NCBI RefSeq assembly: GCF_000282355.1
Contig: NZ_AKJL01000098.1
Coordinates: 1-36,105 of the forward strand
Reading direction: 5' to 3'
Source: Pseudomonas sp. GM49
GTDB taxonomy: Bacteria > Pseudomonadota > Gammaproteobacteria > Pseudomonadales > Pseudomonadaceae
DNA: 36,105 bases
A program made the translations under genes and the position numbers. The notes under the pieces were generated by a model. It had not been told where the DNA came from, did no database searches, and was given only the letters and a program-made list of their open reading frames with translations. Positions within the stretch are counted from its first letter, which is position 1; every line of letters starts with the position of its first letter. Below are positions 8,021-15,352 of the stretch, one piece after another.

Positions 8021-9043
8021 ATGCAAGTGAAACACCTGCTGCTGATCGCCATCCTCGCATTGACCGCTGCTTGCTCATCGAAGGAAGTCGTAGACGAAAA
8101 CCTCAGTGAAGTCGAGCTGTACCAACAGGCTCAAAAAGACCTGGACAACAGTAGCTACACCAGTGCCATCGCCAAGCTGAAGGCTCTGGAATCGCGTTAT
8201 CCGTTCGGCCGCTATGCCGACCAGGCGCAACTCGAGCTCATCTACGCCAACTACAAGAATACCGAGCCAGAAGCGGCCAAGTCCGCTGCTGAGCGCTTCA
8301 TTCGCCTGCACCCACAGCATCCGAACGTCGATTATGCCTACTACCTCAAGGGCCTGACTTCTTTCGACCAGGACGTCGGCCTGCTGTCGCGTTTCCTGCC
8401 GCTGGACATGACCAAGCGTGACCCGGGCGCCGCCCGCGACTCCTATAACGAGTTCGCCCAGCTGACCAGCCGCTTCCCGAACAGCCGCTACTCGCCAGAC
8501 GCCAAGCAGCGCATGATTTATCTGCGCAACCTGCTGGCGGCCTACGAAATTCACGTTGCCGACTATTACCTGACCCGTCAAGCCTATGTCGCCGCCGCGA
8601 ACCGCGGTCGTTACGTAGTGGAAAACTTCCAGGAAACCCCTTCAGTCGGCGACGGCCTCGCGGTGATGACCGAGTCCTACCAGCGCCTGCACCTGGACGA
8701 ACTGGCGGCCACCAGCCTGGAAACCCTGAAGCTCAACTACCCGAACCACCCGACGCTGGTGGACGGTCAATTCGTACCGACCGTGGCCGAAGCCGACAAC
8801 CGTTCGTGGCTGAGCAAAGCGACCCTGGGCCTGATCGAGTCCCGTCCGCCGCTGCCACCGGGCGAAACCCGCGCCAACCAGGACGTACAGAGGCAGTTCC
8901 AGGACGCCAAGGACGCGATCCCGAGCGAGCTCAAGCCTAAAGACGGCAATGGCGACGCGATCGAAGAAGAAGATCACGAAGCGCAAGGCAACAACAGCGA
9001 CCGTTCGTGGTTCAGCTACATGACCTTCGGCGTGTTCGACTGA
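8021..9043 (+). CDS. bamD: Outer membrane assembly lipoprotein BamD (ComL)
   Basis: This 340-residue lipoprotein of the BAM complex, with BamA, inserts beta-barrel proteins into the outer membrane. The signal peptide ends in the lipobox LTAAC with Cys18. Ser at +2 predicts outer-membrane sorting. Tetratricopeptide-type helical repeats follow, about residues 28-240 (YQQAQKDL...[14 protein letters not shown] and similar). The C-terminal 70 residues are acidic and low-complexity, which makes it longer than the roughly 245-residue E. coli protein but usual for Pseudomonas. A possible promoter (TTGGTT at 7896, 18 bases, TTAAAT at 7920) lies in the gap with rluD. A strong terminator follows. Confidence 0.96.
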   Translation: MQVKHLLLIAILALTAACSSKEVVDENLSEVELYQQAQKDLDNSSYTSAIAKLKALESRYPFGRYADQAQLELIYANYKNTEPEAAKSAAERFIRLHPQHPNVDYAYYLKGLTSFDQDVGLLSRFLPLDMTKRDPGAARDSYNEFAQLTSRFPNSRYSPDAKQRMIYLRNLLAAYEIHVADYYLTRQAYVAAANRGRYVVENFQETPSVGDGLAVMTESYQRLHLDELAATSLETLKLNYPNHPTLVDGQFVPTVAEADNRSWLSKATLGLIESRPPLPPGETRANQDVQRQFQDAKDAIPSELKPKDGNGDAIEEEDHEAQGNNSDRSWFSYMTFGVFD

Positions 9044-9058
9044 TACCTCGGGTTGTGC

Positions 9059-9090
9059 AAAAAGGGAGACTTTCGAGTCTCCCTTTTTTA
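9059..9090 (+). terminator. Intrinsic terminator of bamD
   Basis: The stem AAAGGGAGACT/AGTCTCCCTTT with loop TTCG is followed by a run of T. It lies 16 bases after the bamD stop codon. Confidence 0.92.
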
Positions 9091-9168
9091 TTTCAGCGAT
9101 TTATTACACTGTGCGCCTGACAGGTCCTTGGCTAAACTGCCGGATCATCATTCGAAAAGCAGCTCACC

Positions 9169-9402
9169 ATGCTTCGTTTATTGTTCTGGATTGCCCTGAT
9201 TGCCGCTGCAGTATGGTTCTGGCGCAAACTCAAGGGGCAGGCTTCCACCCCCAGGCCCCCTGCCGAACGGGAAGCGGCGCCTATGGTCCGTTGCGCCCAT
9301 TGTGGCGTTCACCTGCCGCGCGACCGCGCACTGAGACTGGACCAGCAATGGTATTGCAGCCAGGCTCATCTCGAGCAAGACAAAGATTCCAGAGGCCGCT
9401 GA
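9169..9402 (+). CDS. PP0621-type small membrane-anchored zinc-ribbon protein
   Basis: This is a 77-residue protein with one N-terminal hydrophobic helix (LLFWIALIAAAVWFW, residues 4-18) and then a basic, proline-rich linker. A C-terminal metal-binding module follows: CAHC (about residues 41-44), then a Cys and a His in YCSQAH near 64-69. The Cys2/Cys-His pattern suggests a single zinc on the cytoplasmic side. I recognise it as the small protein that sits between bamD and pilS in many pseudomonads. Its function is unknown. The pilS remnant starts right after it. Confidence 0.8.
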   Translation: MLRLLFWIALIAAAVWFWRKLKGQASTPRPPAEREAAPMVRCAHCGVHLPRDRALRLDQQWYCSQAHLEQDKDSRGR

Positions 9403-9430
9403 AACCTCACCCGAAATGGCGGCCGATTGA

Positions 9431-9751
9431 GAACTATCGCGCGCCCCCAAGGAACTGAAAGGCATCGATCGACGTCTGACGCAGATTATTCAAGATCACT
9501 CTCTGCGAATGAACCGGGTATTCGAAAACGTCCTGCACTTGCTGTGCCGCGAGCAACTGTCGCCGCTAAGGCTTGACCCGAAATCACTGGAAATACTCGA
9601 TAATGAAGCCCCCGCCCCCCATATCAAGGGCCTGGGGCCTCATCTGTCCGGCCAGCCGGGCGAAAGCATTCTGTCCCGCCTAGACTTCAAGGCACGCCAG
9701 GAAAGCGGCTGCTTTTGCATTACCTATGCTCACGGACGGAACCCACGTTGA
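9431..9751 (+). pseudogene. pilS: Remnant of sensor histidine kinase pilS
   Basis: An open frame after the TGA at 9428 encodes two recognisable PilS pieces fused in frame. The first (9455-9595: KGIDRRLTQIIQDHSLRMN, then VFENVLHL) is the second helix of the dimerisation domain. The second (about 9625-9751) is the last 40 residues of the ATPase domain, ending SGCFCITYAH, with its G2 box degraded from the GTGLGL type to GLGPHL. Missing are the N-terminal membrane segments and PAS domain, the phospho-accepting His motif, and the N and G1 boxes. About 106 codons remain out of roughly 530. It cannot be a working kinase. Its TGA overlaps the TTG start of pilR, as expected of an original pilSR operon. 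The homology is from memory of PilS sequences. Confidence 0.8.
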
Positions 9752-11085
9752 ACACGAGACCACGACAAAAAGTCTTGATCGTCGATGACGAACCGGACAT
9801 TCGCGAACTCCTGGAAATCACCCTGGGAAGGATGAAACTGGAGACGTTCAACGCCCGCAATGTCGTCGAAGCGCAATCGCTGCTGAAAAGCGAAACATTC
9901 GATCTCTGCCTGACCGACATGCAGTTGCCAGACGGTACCGGCCTGGAGTTGGTGCAGCACATCCAGCAACGTCACCCTCAGGTCCAGGTGGCGATGATCA
10001 CCGCCTATGCCAGTCTCGAAACCGCTATCAATGTGCTCAAGGCCGGGGCATTCGACTTCCTGACCAAACCGGTGGACCTTGCGCGCCTGCGTGAACTGGT
10101 CACCAGCGCCATGCTGGTTCCTGCCCGCGGGGTCGGTATCGATCGTCGCTTGCTGGGCGACTCATTGCCCATGCGCAACCTGCGCAAACACATCACCAAA
10201 CTGGCCAGCAGCCATGCGACGGTATACATCAGCGGAGAGTCCGGCAGCGGCAAGGAGCTGGTCGCGCGCCTGATCCACGATCAAAGCCCCCGCGCCAAGC
10301 AGCCGTTCATTGCGATCAACTGCGCGGCGATTCCTTCGGAGCTGCTGGAGAGCGAGTTTTTCGGTCATCGCAAAGGCAGTTTCAGCGGCGCCATCGAAGA
10401 CAAACCCGGCCTGTTCCAGACAGCTCACGGCGGCACCCTGCTCCTCGACGAAGTGGCCGACCTGCCGCTGGCCATGCAGGTCAAACTGCTGCGTGCGATT
10501 CAGGAGAAAGCCGTACGCAGCGTCGGCGGGCAGCAGGAAGAGGCGGTAGATGTGCGCATTCTCTGCGCCACACACAAGGACCTTGGCGCCGAAGTCGCCG
10601 CCGGGCGATTTCGGCATGATCTTTACTACCGTTTGAATGTGATCGAACTCCGGGTGCCGCCCTTGCGCGAGCGTCGTGATGATATCGAAATGCTAGCCAG
10701 CCACATACTCAAGCGCCTGGCCGCCGATACGGGTCAACCGGCAGCCAGACTCCACCCCCAAGCCCTCGGTGCGCTGAAAAGCTATCGCTTCCCGGGCAAT
10801 GTGCGGGAACTAGAAAATATGCTCGAACGGGCTCACACCTTGTGCGAGGACAATCAGATCGAAGCCGGTGACCTGCGCCTGGCTGAAGGCAATTGCGCAG
10901 CTGAAGGTGGAATGCCGGACCTGACCCGGATAGACAATCTGGACACCTATCTGGAAAACGTCGAACGCCAACTGCTGCTCCAGGCCCTGGAGGAAACCCG
11001 CTGGAACCGCACGGCGGCGGCTCAGCGGTTGAATCTGTCATTCAGGTCGATGCGTTACAGGCTCAAGAAGTTGGGACTGGATTGA
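9748..11085 (+). CDS. pilR: Sigma-54-dependent response regulator PilR
   Basis: This 445-residue NtrC-family activator turns on the major pilin gene with RpoN in P. aeruginosa. The receiver domain (about 8-120) has acidic pocket D13/D14, phospho-site D57 (LCLTD) and the TKP lysine. The AAA+ domain (about 140-370) has Walker A GESGSGKE and Walker B GGTLLLDE. The Fis-type helix-turn-helix is at the C-terminus (RTAAAQRLNLSFRSMRYRL). The sigma-54 contact loop reads GSFSGA, with Ser213 in place of the Thr of the family's GSFTGA. The start is a TTG overlapping the pilS-remnant stop; it gives MNTRPRQKVLIVDDE, matching the family N-terminus. No pilA gene is in the window, and the partner kinase is dead. 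Confidence 0.92.
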   Translation: MNTRPRQKVLIVDDEPDIRELLEITLGRMKLETFNARNVVEAQSLLKSETFDLCLTDMQLPDGTGLELVQHIQQRHPQVQVAMITAYASLETAINVLKAGAFDFLTKPVDLARLRELVTSAMLVPARGVGIDRRLLGDSLPMRNLRKHITKLASSHATVYISGESGSGKELVARLIHDQSPRAKQPFIAINCAAIPSELLESEFFGHRKGSFSGAIEDKPGLFQTAHGGTLLLDEVADLPLAMQVKLLRAIQEKAVRSVGGQQEEAVDVRILCATHKDLGAEVAAGRFRHDLYYRLNVIELRVPPLRERRDDIEMLASHILKRLAADTGQPAARLHPQALGALKSYRFPGNVRELENMLERAHTLCEDNQIEAGDLRLAEGNCAAEGGMPDLTRIDNLDTYLENVERQLLLQALEETRWNRTAAAQRLNLSFRSMRYRLKKLGLD

Positions 11086-11090
11086 GACCC

Positions 11091-11114
11091 CATCGCGAAC
11101 AGGCTCGCGATGGC
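11091..11114. repeat. Solitary REP-like hairpin after pilR
   Basis: CCATCGCGA and CTCGCGATGG pair around a short loop, 5 bases after the pilR stop. It carries the CTCGCGATGG core of the REPs in this window but lacks the GTGGGAGCG part, so it is a degenerate or half element that could end the pilR transcript. There is no T run. Confidence 0.6.
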
Positions 11115-11142
11115 GATCTGACAAATAACAACTGTCCAGCAG

Positions 11143-12243
11143 TCAGAGCCGCCCGGCAGGCGCATAAGGCGCCGGATCGATAATCGGCGCCCGGCCCAGC
11201 ATCACATCGGCAAACAACTGGCATGACGCCGGCGCCAGCACCAGCCCGTTACGGTAATGCCCGCAGTTGAGCCAGAGCCCGTCAAACCCTGGCACCGGGC
11301 CGATGTAAGGAATGCCCTCGGGTGATCCAGGGCGCAATCCGGCCCAGTGCCCCACCACTTCGGCATCAGCCAGCGCCGGGATCAACTCCACCGCGGACGC
11401 CTTCAGGCTTTCCAGTGCCGACCCGGTCGGCGTCTTGTCATAGCCCTCATGCTCCAGCGTACTGCCGATCAGTATGTGCCCGTCGCGCCGGGGAATCGCA
11501 TAACGACCCTTGGCCAGGACCATGCTCGGCAGGAAATCCGCCGCACACTTGTAGAGAATCATCTGCCCTTTCACAGGCTCGACCGGCAGTGTCAGATCAA
11601 GAAGCTTGAGCAGATCACCGCTCCAGGCCCCCGCCGTCAGGACAACTTGATCACCCGAGACAGTACCTGTGGAGGTCTGCACGCCGACCACTTTGTTGCC
11701 GTCACGTACAAACCCGCTGACTTCGCACTGCTCATGGATCGTCACGTTCGGCAGCGCCAGCAACGCGGCCTTGAGTGACTTCACCAGACGCGGATTACGC
11801 ACGTTGGCGACGTCGGCCATATAGATCGCCCGGGAAAAACCACTACCCAGCACCGGCACGGCGTCGTGTGCTGCCGAAATATCCACCGCACTAAGCGGGC
11901 GACTTTCCCGGGCGGCCCATGCCAGGGCTTCAGCCTCGTCATCCAGATCCAGCCAGTACAGACCGGTGGTGTGCACCTCAGGATCAACGCCGGTGGCGGC
12001 AAACAAGCGCTCGCCCAGCTGTGGATAAAAGTCCTGGGACCAGTGAGCCAACGCGGTGACCGCCGGGCTGTAGCGCCACGGGTAAAGCGGCGAAACGATG
12101 CCGCCACCGGCCCAGGACGACTCCTGACCAACGTTCGAGCGATCCAGCAGCACAACGCTTTGCACTTCGGAGGCGAGATTGAAGGCCGTCAGCAAGCCAA
12201 TCACCCCACCGCCGACAATCACCACTTGCTGTTGCCTGGTCAT
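11143..12243 (-). CDS. thiO: Glycine oxidase ThiO (FAD-dependent amine oxidase)
   Basis: This 366-residue FAD enzyme of the DAO family oxidises glycine to the imine used in making the thiazole half of thiamine. It has an N-terminal FAD motif GGGVIG near residue 12, the family segment ESSWAGGGIVSPLYPW near residue 42, and a C-terminal GHYRNGLVLAP block. In this gene neighbourhood the homologue (PA4548 in P. aeruginosa) is usually named D-amino-acid oxidase or ThiO. No other thiamine gene is near, so substrate choice is inferred. The frame reaches a TTG 4 codons upstream; I chose the ATG at 12243. It lies downstream of pilE in the same direction. Confidence 0.9.
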   Translation of the reverse strand: MTRQQQVVIVGGGVIGLLTAFNLASEVQSVVLLDRSNVGQESSWAGGGIVSPLYPWRYSPAVTALAHWSQDFYPQLGERLFAATGVDPEVHTTGLYWLDLDDEAEALAWAARESRPLSAVDISAAHDAVPVLGSGFSRAIYMADVANVRNPRLVKSLKAALLALPNVTIHEQCEVSGFVRDGNKVVGVQTSTGTVSGDQVVLTAGAWSGDLLKLLDLTLPVEPVKGQMILYKCAADFLPSMVLAKGRYAIPRRDGHILIGSTLEHEGYDKTPTGSALESLKASAVELIPALADAEVVGHWAGLRPGSPEGIPYIGPVPGFDGLWLNCGHYRNGLVLAPASCQLFADVMLGRAPIIDPAPYAPAGRL

Positions 12244-12271
12244 GTTCTGATCCAATCGTTAAATAGACAGA

Positions 12272-12288
12272 GGGTGCAAAAGGCACCC
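12272..12288 (-). terminator. Weak hairpin between pilE and thiO
   Basis: GGGTGC and GCACCC form a perfect 6-bp stem with a 5-base loop in the 55-base gap between pilE and thiO. The following bases are not a clean T run, so it may only attenuate transcription or mark an mRNA end. Confidence 0.35.
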
Positions 12289-12298
12289 GAAAAGAAAC

Positions 12299-12700
12299 TC
12301 AGCGCCCCCAGCAGTCTTTGCTGGTCAGGCCGGATTTCGCGTTGACCATACCGAGCACGCCAGTGTTTGTGATGGTCAGATCACCGCACTTGTCAGTGGC
12401 CATGCCCGAGTCTGCCTTGCGCACCGCCGTCAGCAGAAAGGTCTGATCGGTCAGGGTCGGTGTGATGCTGTAGTAATCATTGCCGGCACTGAGGCCCGTC
12501 GCATCGGTGTAGACATTTTTCTGCGAGTAGAAGCGCTCCAGTAGTTGTGCCTGCTCCGAGAGCAGACCGGCTACTTCTGCGCGACGACCCTTGTTCAGGT
12601 ATTCGGTGAGACTCGGGGCAGCAATGGTCATGACGATACCGATGATCGCAATCACGATCATGATTTCGATCAGGGTAAAACCGCGGTTGGAACTACGCAT
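12299..12700 (-). CDS. pilE: Minor type IV pilin PilE
   Basis: This is a 133-residue prepilin. The leader MRSSNRG ends at the PilD cleavage glycine. The mature protein starts FTLIEIMIVIAIIGIVMTIAAPS with the conserved Glu5 and hydrophobic N-terminal helix. A C-terminal Cys pair (C near residue 105 in DKCGDL and one in KDCWGR) can form the usual disulfide-bound D-region loop. GAGAG lies 8 bases before the ATG. It is the last gene of the fimU-pilV-pilW-pilX-'pilY' run and starts 14 bases after the small PilY-like gene. In P. aeruginosa the homologue is a minor pilin that primes pilus assembly. Confidence 0.92.
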   Translation of the reverse strand: MRSSNRGFTLIEIMIVIAIIGIVMTIAAPSLTEYLNKGRRAEVAGLLSEQAQLLERFYSQKNVYTDATGLSAGNDYYSITPTLTDQTFLLTAVRKADSGMATDKCGDLTITNTGVLGMVNAKSGLTSKDCWGR

Positions 12701-12714
12701 GCATCAACTCTCAC

Positions 12715-13128
12715 TTACTGTATTTGTCGCCACATGATGCGACGGCTGCCGCCGGATTTTTCCATCCCCGGAGTATCGTCGCCAGTGGAATCGTTCACGG
12801 CCCCGCCATTGCCGCTGGCGTCCTGGGTCGAATGCTCTCCGATAAAGATCACGCCATCGGAGAGCGCATCGCTGTTGTCGACTACTCCATCGTCGTTGCT
12901 GTCGAGCATCTTAACGCTGATCGCATCGGGCAGCTTCAGGCAGACGGCTTTCAACCCCTGATTACTGTGGTAAAAACCGTACCAGTTGCCATTCGCCAGA
13001 CAGGTTGGCCGGTTCAGCGCTGGCGAATCCGCTGGCGTGGCTGCGTGCGCCGACATCGACAGGTCAAGCGCGACGACGACACCGAACAGGTGTGACCATA
13101 ACCTGACAGGTCGCTCAGTACTTCGCAT
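12715..13128 (-). CDS. Small secreted PilY-like protein in the pilY1 position
   Basis: This 137-residue protein has an N-terminal signal peptide (charged MRSTERPVR, then hydrophobic LFGVVVALDL, probable cleavage after AHA). A short domain follows with a Cys pair and the loop DSNDDGVVDNSD near residue 80, which fits the DxNxDGxxD calcium-binding pattern. The tail GGSRRIMWRQIQ resembles, by memory, the extreme C-terminus of PilY1 proteins. Complete PilY1 is around 1000 residues or more, so this would be a C-terminal remnant that still has a secretion signal, or a distinct small family. PilY2 is another possibility but lacks such a loop as I remember it. The ATG at 13128, within the pilX end, has GGAGAG 6 bases upstream. 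Confidence 0.7.
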   Translation of the reverse strand: MRSTERPVRLWSHLFGVVVALDLSMSAHAATPADSPALNRPTCLANGNWYGFYHSNQGLKAVCLKLPDAISVKMLDSNDDGVVDNSDALSDGVIFIGEHSTQDASGNGGAVNDSTGDDTPGMEKSGGSRRIMWRQIQ

Positions 13129-13594
13129 AGATACTCTCCACCACACTGCGCGAATGACCCGCGATGCCGACTGCCGTTACCCGATACAAGGTCGCCGGGG
13201 TATTGATTGGCACATTTACCGCTCCCCGGCTGACACCGATGTTTTGCACGCCATAAAAACCGTTGCCCGATGCAATCCAGGTCACTCCGGAAGTGGCGTT
13301 GAAACCGGCTGCGGTAATAGTCGAGGACTCGGACGGTGGTGCACATTGAACGAGGCCGCTACAAACAGGTAGCGCATAATTTTCCCGTTGTACTCCACTC
13401 TCGCCCACCCGCAACGCTGCCTCGGCGCTCTGAAACGACTGGTTGCGCAGGGCGACGCTACCGGCCATTTTTTCCTGCAGGGTCGCGCTCTGCATCGATG
13501 AAAGGCCAATCAATGTCAGCAGGAGCAAGAACACCAGACTGACCAGCAATGCCATGCCGCGCTGGGTGTAACACGTCATGAGAGAACGATTCAA
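13115..13594 (-). CDS. pilX: Minor pilin PilX
   Basis: This is a protein of about 159 residues with a prepilin leader ending YTQRG, then MALLVSLVFLLLLTLIGLSSM. It has no Glu5, as expected for PilX/GspK-type subunits that sit at the pilus tip. The motif LQEKMAGS...NQSFQSAEAALR is characteristic of PilX N-terminal domains. I prefer the TTG at 13594, because GAGGGAG lies about 6 bases upstream and it leaves a 10-base gap after pilW. The ATG at 13579 has no ribosome binding site, and the frame itself opens at 13633. The 3' end overlaps the small PilY-like gene by 14 bases. Confidence 0.87.
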   Translation of the reverse strand: MNRSLMTCYTQRGMALLVSLVFLLLLTLIGLSSMQSATLQEKMAGSVALRNQSFQSAEAALRVGESGVQRENYALPVCSGLVQCAPPSESSTITAAGFNATSGVTWIASGNGFYGVQNIGVSRGAVNVPINTPATLYRVTAVGIAGHSRSVVESIYAKY

Positions 13595-13604
13595 TTGCAC
13601 TCCC

Positions 13605-14312
13605 TCATGGCAAGCGGTTGCGCAGAGCGGCAACCACGTTGAAGGTTTGATCGCTCACCCGGTGGCTCGGATCGAAGAGGGTCAGACTCAGGCGAACGCT
13701 ACGAATCAGCGCGGGGTCCGACGGGTTGCTGCCGTAGCGCGAAGCAGCCAGATCAGTGGCCGTGCTGGCCAAGCCGAAGCTCACGTCGAAAGCGCTGACG
13801 TTATCCACCAATACCTGGGGTGCTGCGGCCCCGCCCTTCATGAGCAGTTGGTTGTTGCTGAAGCTGTAAGTCAGACGCCGGATCGGAAATGCCTGCTGCC
13901 CTGCCGCTGGCGTCCGGCCTTCGCTGTAGGCCGTCGAATTGTCTCGACAATCGGAAAGCACGGTCCAGTCCGGTTTGTCGCCATTGCCGCCGACATCCGC
14001 CGTAACCAGCGTCAACTTGCGGCCGCCGTTGTCCCAACGAATCGGCGTTAGCTGACTGGCATGGAAATCACCTTTCTCACTTGAATCGGTGATCGTTTCC
14101 AGGCAACCGAACATCCCGACCATGCGGATTTCCTGAATCATTTTGCTCAGCACGAAACGTGCGTCCTCTTGCATGTTCGCGGCCGCGTTCTGGCTGAGAT
14201 AAGTGTTCTTGGCCGCGATGAAAACCTGCACCACGCCCAACACCACGATCAGGCTCAATGCCAGGGCGATCAGCAACTCGACCAGGCTAAAACCTCTGCT
14301 GCAGCGACTCAC
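13605..14312 (-). CDS. pilW: Minor pilin PilW
   Basis: This 235-residue prepilin has leader MSRCSRG, mature FSLVELLIALALSLIVVLGVVQVF with Glu5, and then the PilW-type stretch NAAANMQEDARFVLSKMIQEIRMVGMFGC. The larger size is typical of PilW (GspJ-like). It starts with GTG overlapping the pilV TGA (GTGA). Part of the minor-pilin tip complex with FimU, PilV, PilX and PilE. Confidence 0.93.
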   Translation of the reverse strand: MSRCSRGFSLVELLIALALSLIVVLGVVQVFIAAKNTYLSQNAAANMQEDARFVLSKMIQEIRMVGMFGCLETITDSSEKGDFHASQLTPIRWDNGGRKLTLVTADVGGNGDKPDWTVLSDCRDNSTAYSEGRTPAAGQQAFPIRRLTYSFSNNQLLMKGGAAAPQVLVDNVSAFDVSFGLASTATDLAASRYGSNPSDPALIRSVRLSLTLFDPSHRVSDQTFNVVAALRNRLP

Positions 14313-14758
14313 GGGATCACCACCGGATCAATGGCCGCGCGACTGCTCAGGACGAAGCTGCGCCGCGAATCGGCAGCATTCGCAGCCCGTGAGTCGTCCC
14401 AGGTAATCGTGATGGTGTACACCTGCTGATTGACGGTGACACTGCCCGTCGCGGTGGCGCCGAGCGAGCTGACAATGTTGGCGTTGAAGTCAAACAGGTC
14501 CTGATCCCGGGTAACGTCCGGATTGCCCGAAACCGGAGGCGCAATGGTGTAGTCCGCAGCGGCATTGGCGCGAATGCGGTCCATCATGTCGTAAGCGATA
14601 AAACTGGCCTGACTGGTCATGCGCGCGCTGTCCGTGTACTTCAGCGCATTGAGCTGAAACGCCGCTGCGCCCAGCAACCCCACTCCCAAAATGACTAACG
14701 CCACCAGGACTTCGACCAGCGTCATGCCCCCCTGCGAACCTTGCATCCCTGCCCTCAT
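14309..14758 (-). CDS. pilV: Minor pilin PilV
   Basis: This 149-residue prepilin (GspI-like) has a leader ending GSQGG, mature MTLVEVLVALVILGVGLLGAAAFQLNALK with Glu5, and then the family block YTDSARMTSQASFIAYDMMDRIRAN. The ATG at 14758 overlaps the fimU stop (ATGA) and has GGGAGGA about 9 bases upstream. The ATG at 14746 would give a shorter leader (MQGSQGG) and is a fair alternative. The C-terminal disulfide loop common in minor pilins is not evident. Confidence 0.92.
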   Translation of the reverse strand: MRAGMQGSQGGMTLVEVLVALVILGVGLLGAAAFQLNALKYTDSARMTSQASFIAYDMMDRIRANAAADYTIAPPVSGNPDVTRDQDLFDFNANIVSSLGATATGSVTVNQQVYTITITWDDSRAANAADSRRSFVLSSRAAIDPVVIP

Positions 14759-15228
14759 CCGCAATGTCCTCCCAATAGAATTCGTCCGTTCAAACACACG
14801 GTCAGCGTCCTGCCTTGTGCTCCCCGCCCATAGCTGATCACCACCTCCGAGGACGGTGATGACAATCCGCCCATACTGTTGAAATCGATGGCAGTGACGC
14901 CAGAGGTTAGCGCCAGAGTTGTGCCGCTGCTCATCGCCGGAACAACCCGTAATACATTGGCCAAAGCGCCAGTACCGTCGTAAATCGTCAGTTCCCCACT
15001 CCAGACATCCCCACCGGCCGTCGGGCGCACCCGTGTTGCATTGCCCCGATCGATGGCTTCGAGCCGGGCAAAATTCAGGGCTCGTCGCAGGTCAGCGATT
15101 TCGGTATCAGCCCTGGTTGTTTGCGTCGAACGAGTAAACGCCGGGACGGCCATAGTCAGCAGGGTCAGAAGAATCGCGAGCGCGACCAGCAACTCGATCA
15201 GCGTGAAACCTTTTGTACGAAGCTCCAT
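14755..15228 (-). CDS. fimU: Minor pilin FimU (GspH-type)
   Basis: This 157-residue prepilin has leader MELRTKG and mature FTLIELLVALAILLTLLTMAVPAF with Glu5. The GspH/FimT domain follows: LRRALNFARLEAIDRG, then a beta-rich C-terminal half with Cys residues in LTVCLNGRI and GGHCG. The open frame runs far upstream, but the ATG at 15228 has AAGGA 7 bases before it and gives a proper leader. It is the first gene of the minor-pilin operon, which reads on through pilE and possibly thiO. A 124-base gap with a palindrome separates it from divergent fimT. Confidence 0.92.
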   Translation of the reverse strand: MELRTKGFTLIELLVALAILLTLLTMAVPAFTRSTQTTRADTEIADLRRALNFARLEAIDRGNATRVRPTAGGDVWSGELTIYDGTGALANVLRVVPAMSSGTTLALTSGVTAIDFNSMGGLSSPSSEVVISYGRGAQGRTLTVCLNGRILLGGHCG

Positions 15229-15275
15229 CGGGTCCTTCTGTTTCCTTCGGCTATACCTGCTGTTGCGCAGCACAA

Positions 15276-15285
15276 CGTTCGAACG
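15276..15285. promoter_or_regulatory. Palindrome CGTTCGAACG between fimT and fimU, candidate operator
   Basis: A perfect 10-bp palindrome lies about midway between the two divergent start codons. It is embedded in a longer imperfect palindrome from 15268 to 15294. The CGTTCG core, present on both strands, resembles the core of the AlgR site CCGTTCGTC; AlgR activates the fimU operon in P. aeruginosa. The match is short, so this is a candidate only. Confidence 0.4.
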
Positions 15286-15352
15286 ATGCTGTGCGTTGCC
15301 ATTTCTCGCGCACGGATTGCGCGAGCCACAGCACGCCACGGAGGGAAATGTC

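Noticed and set aside
15229..15352. Sigma-54 promoter for the minor-pilin operon under PilR
   Set aside because: No GG-N10-GC element with TGGCAC/TTGC flanks could be found on the fimU side.
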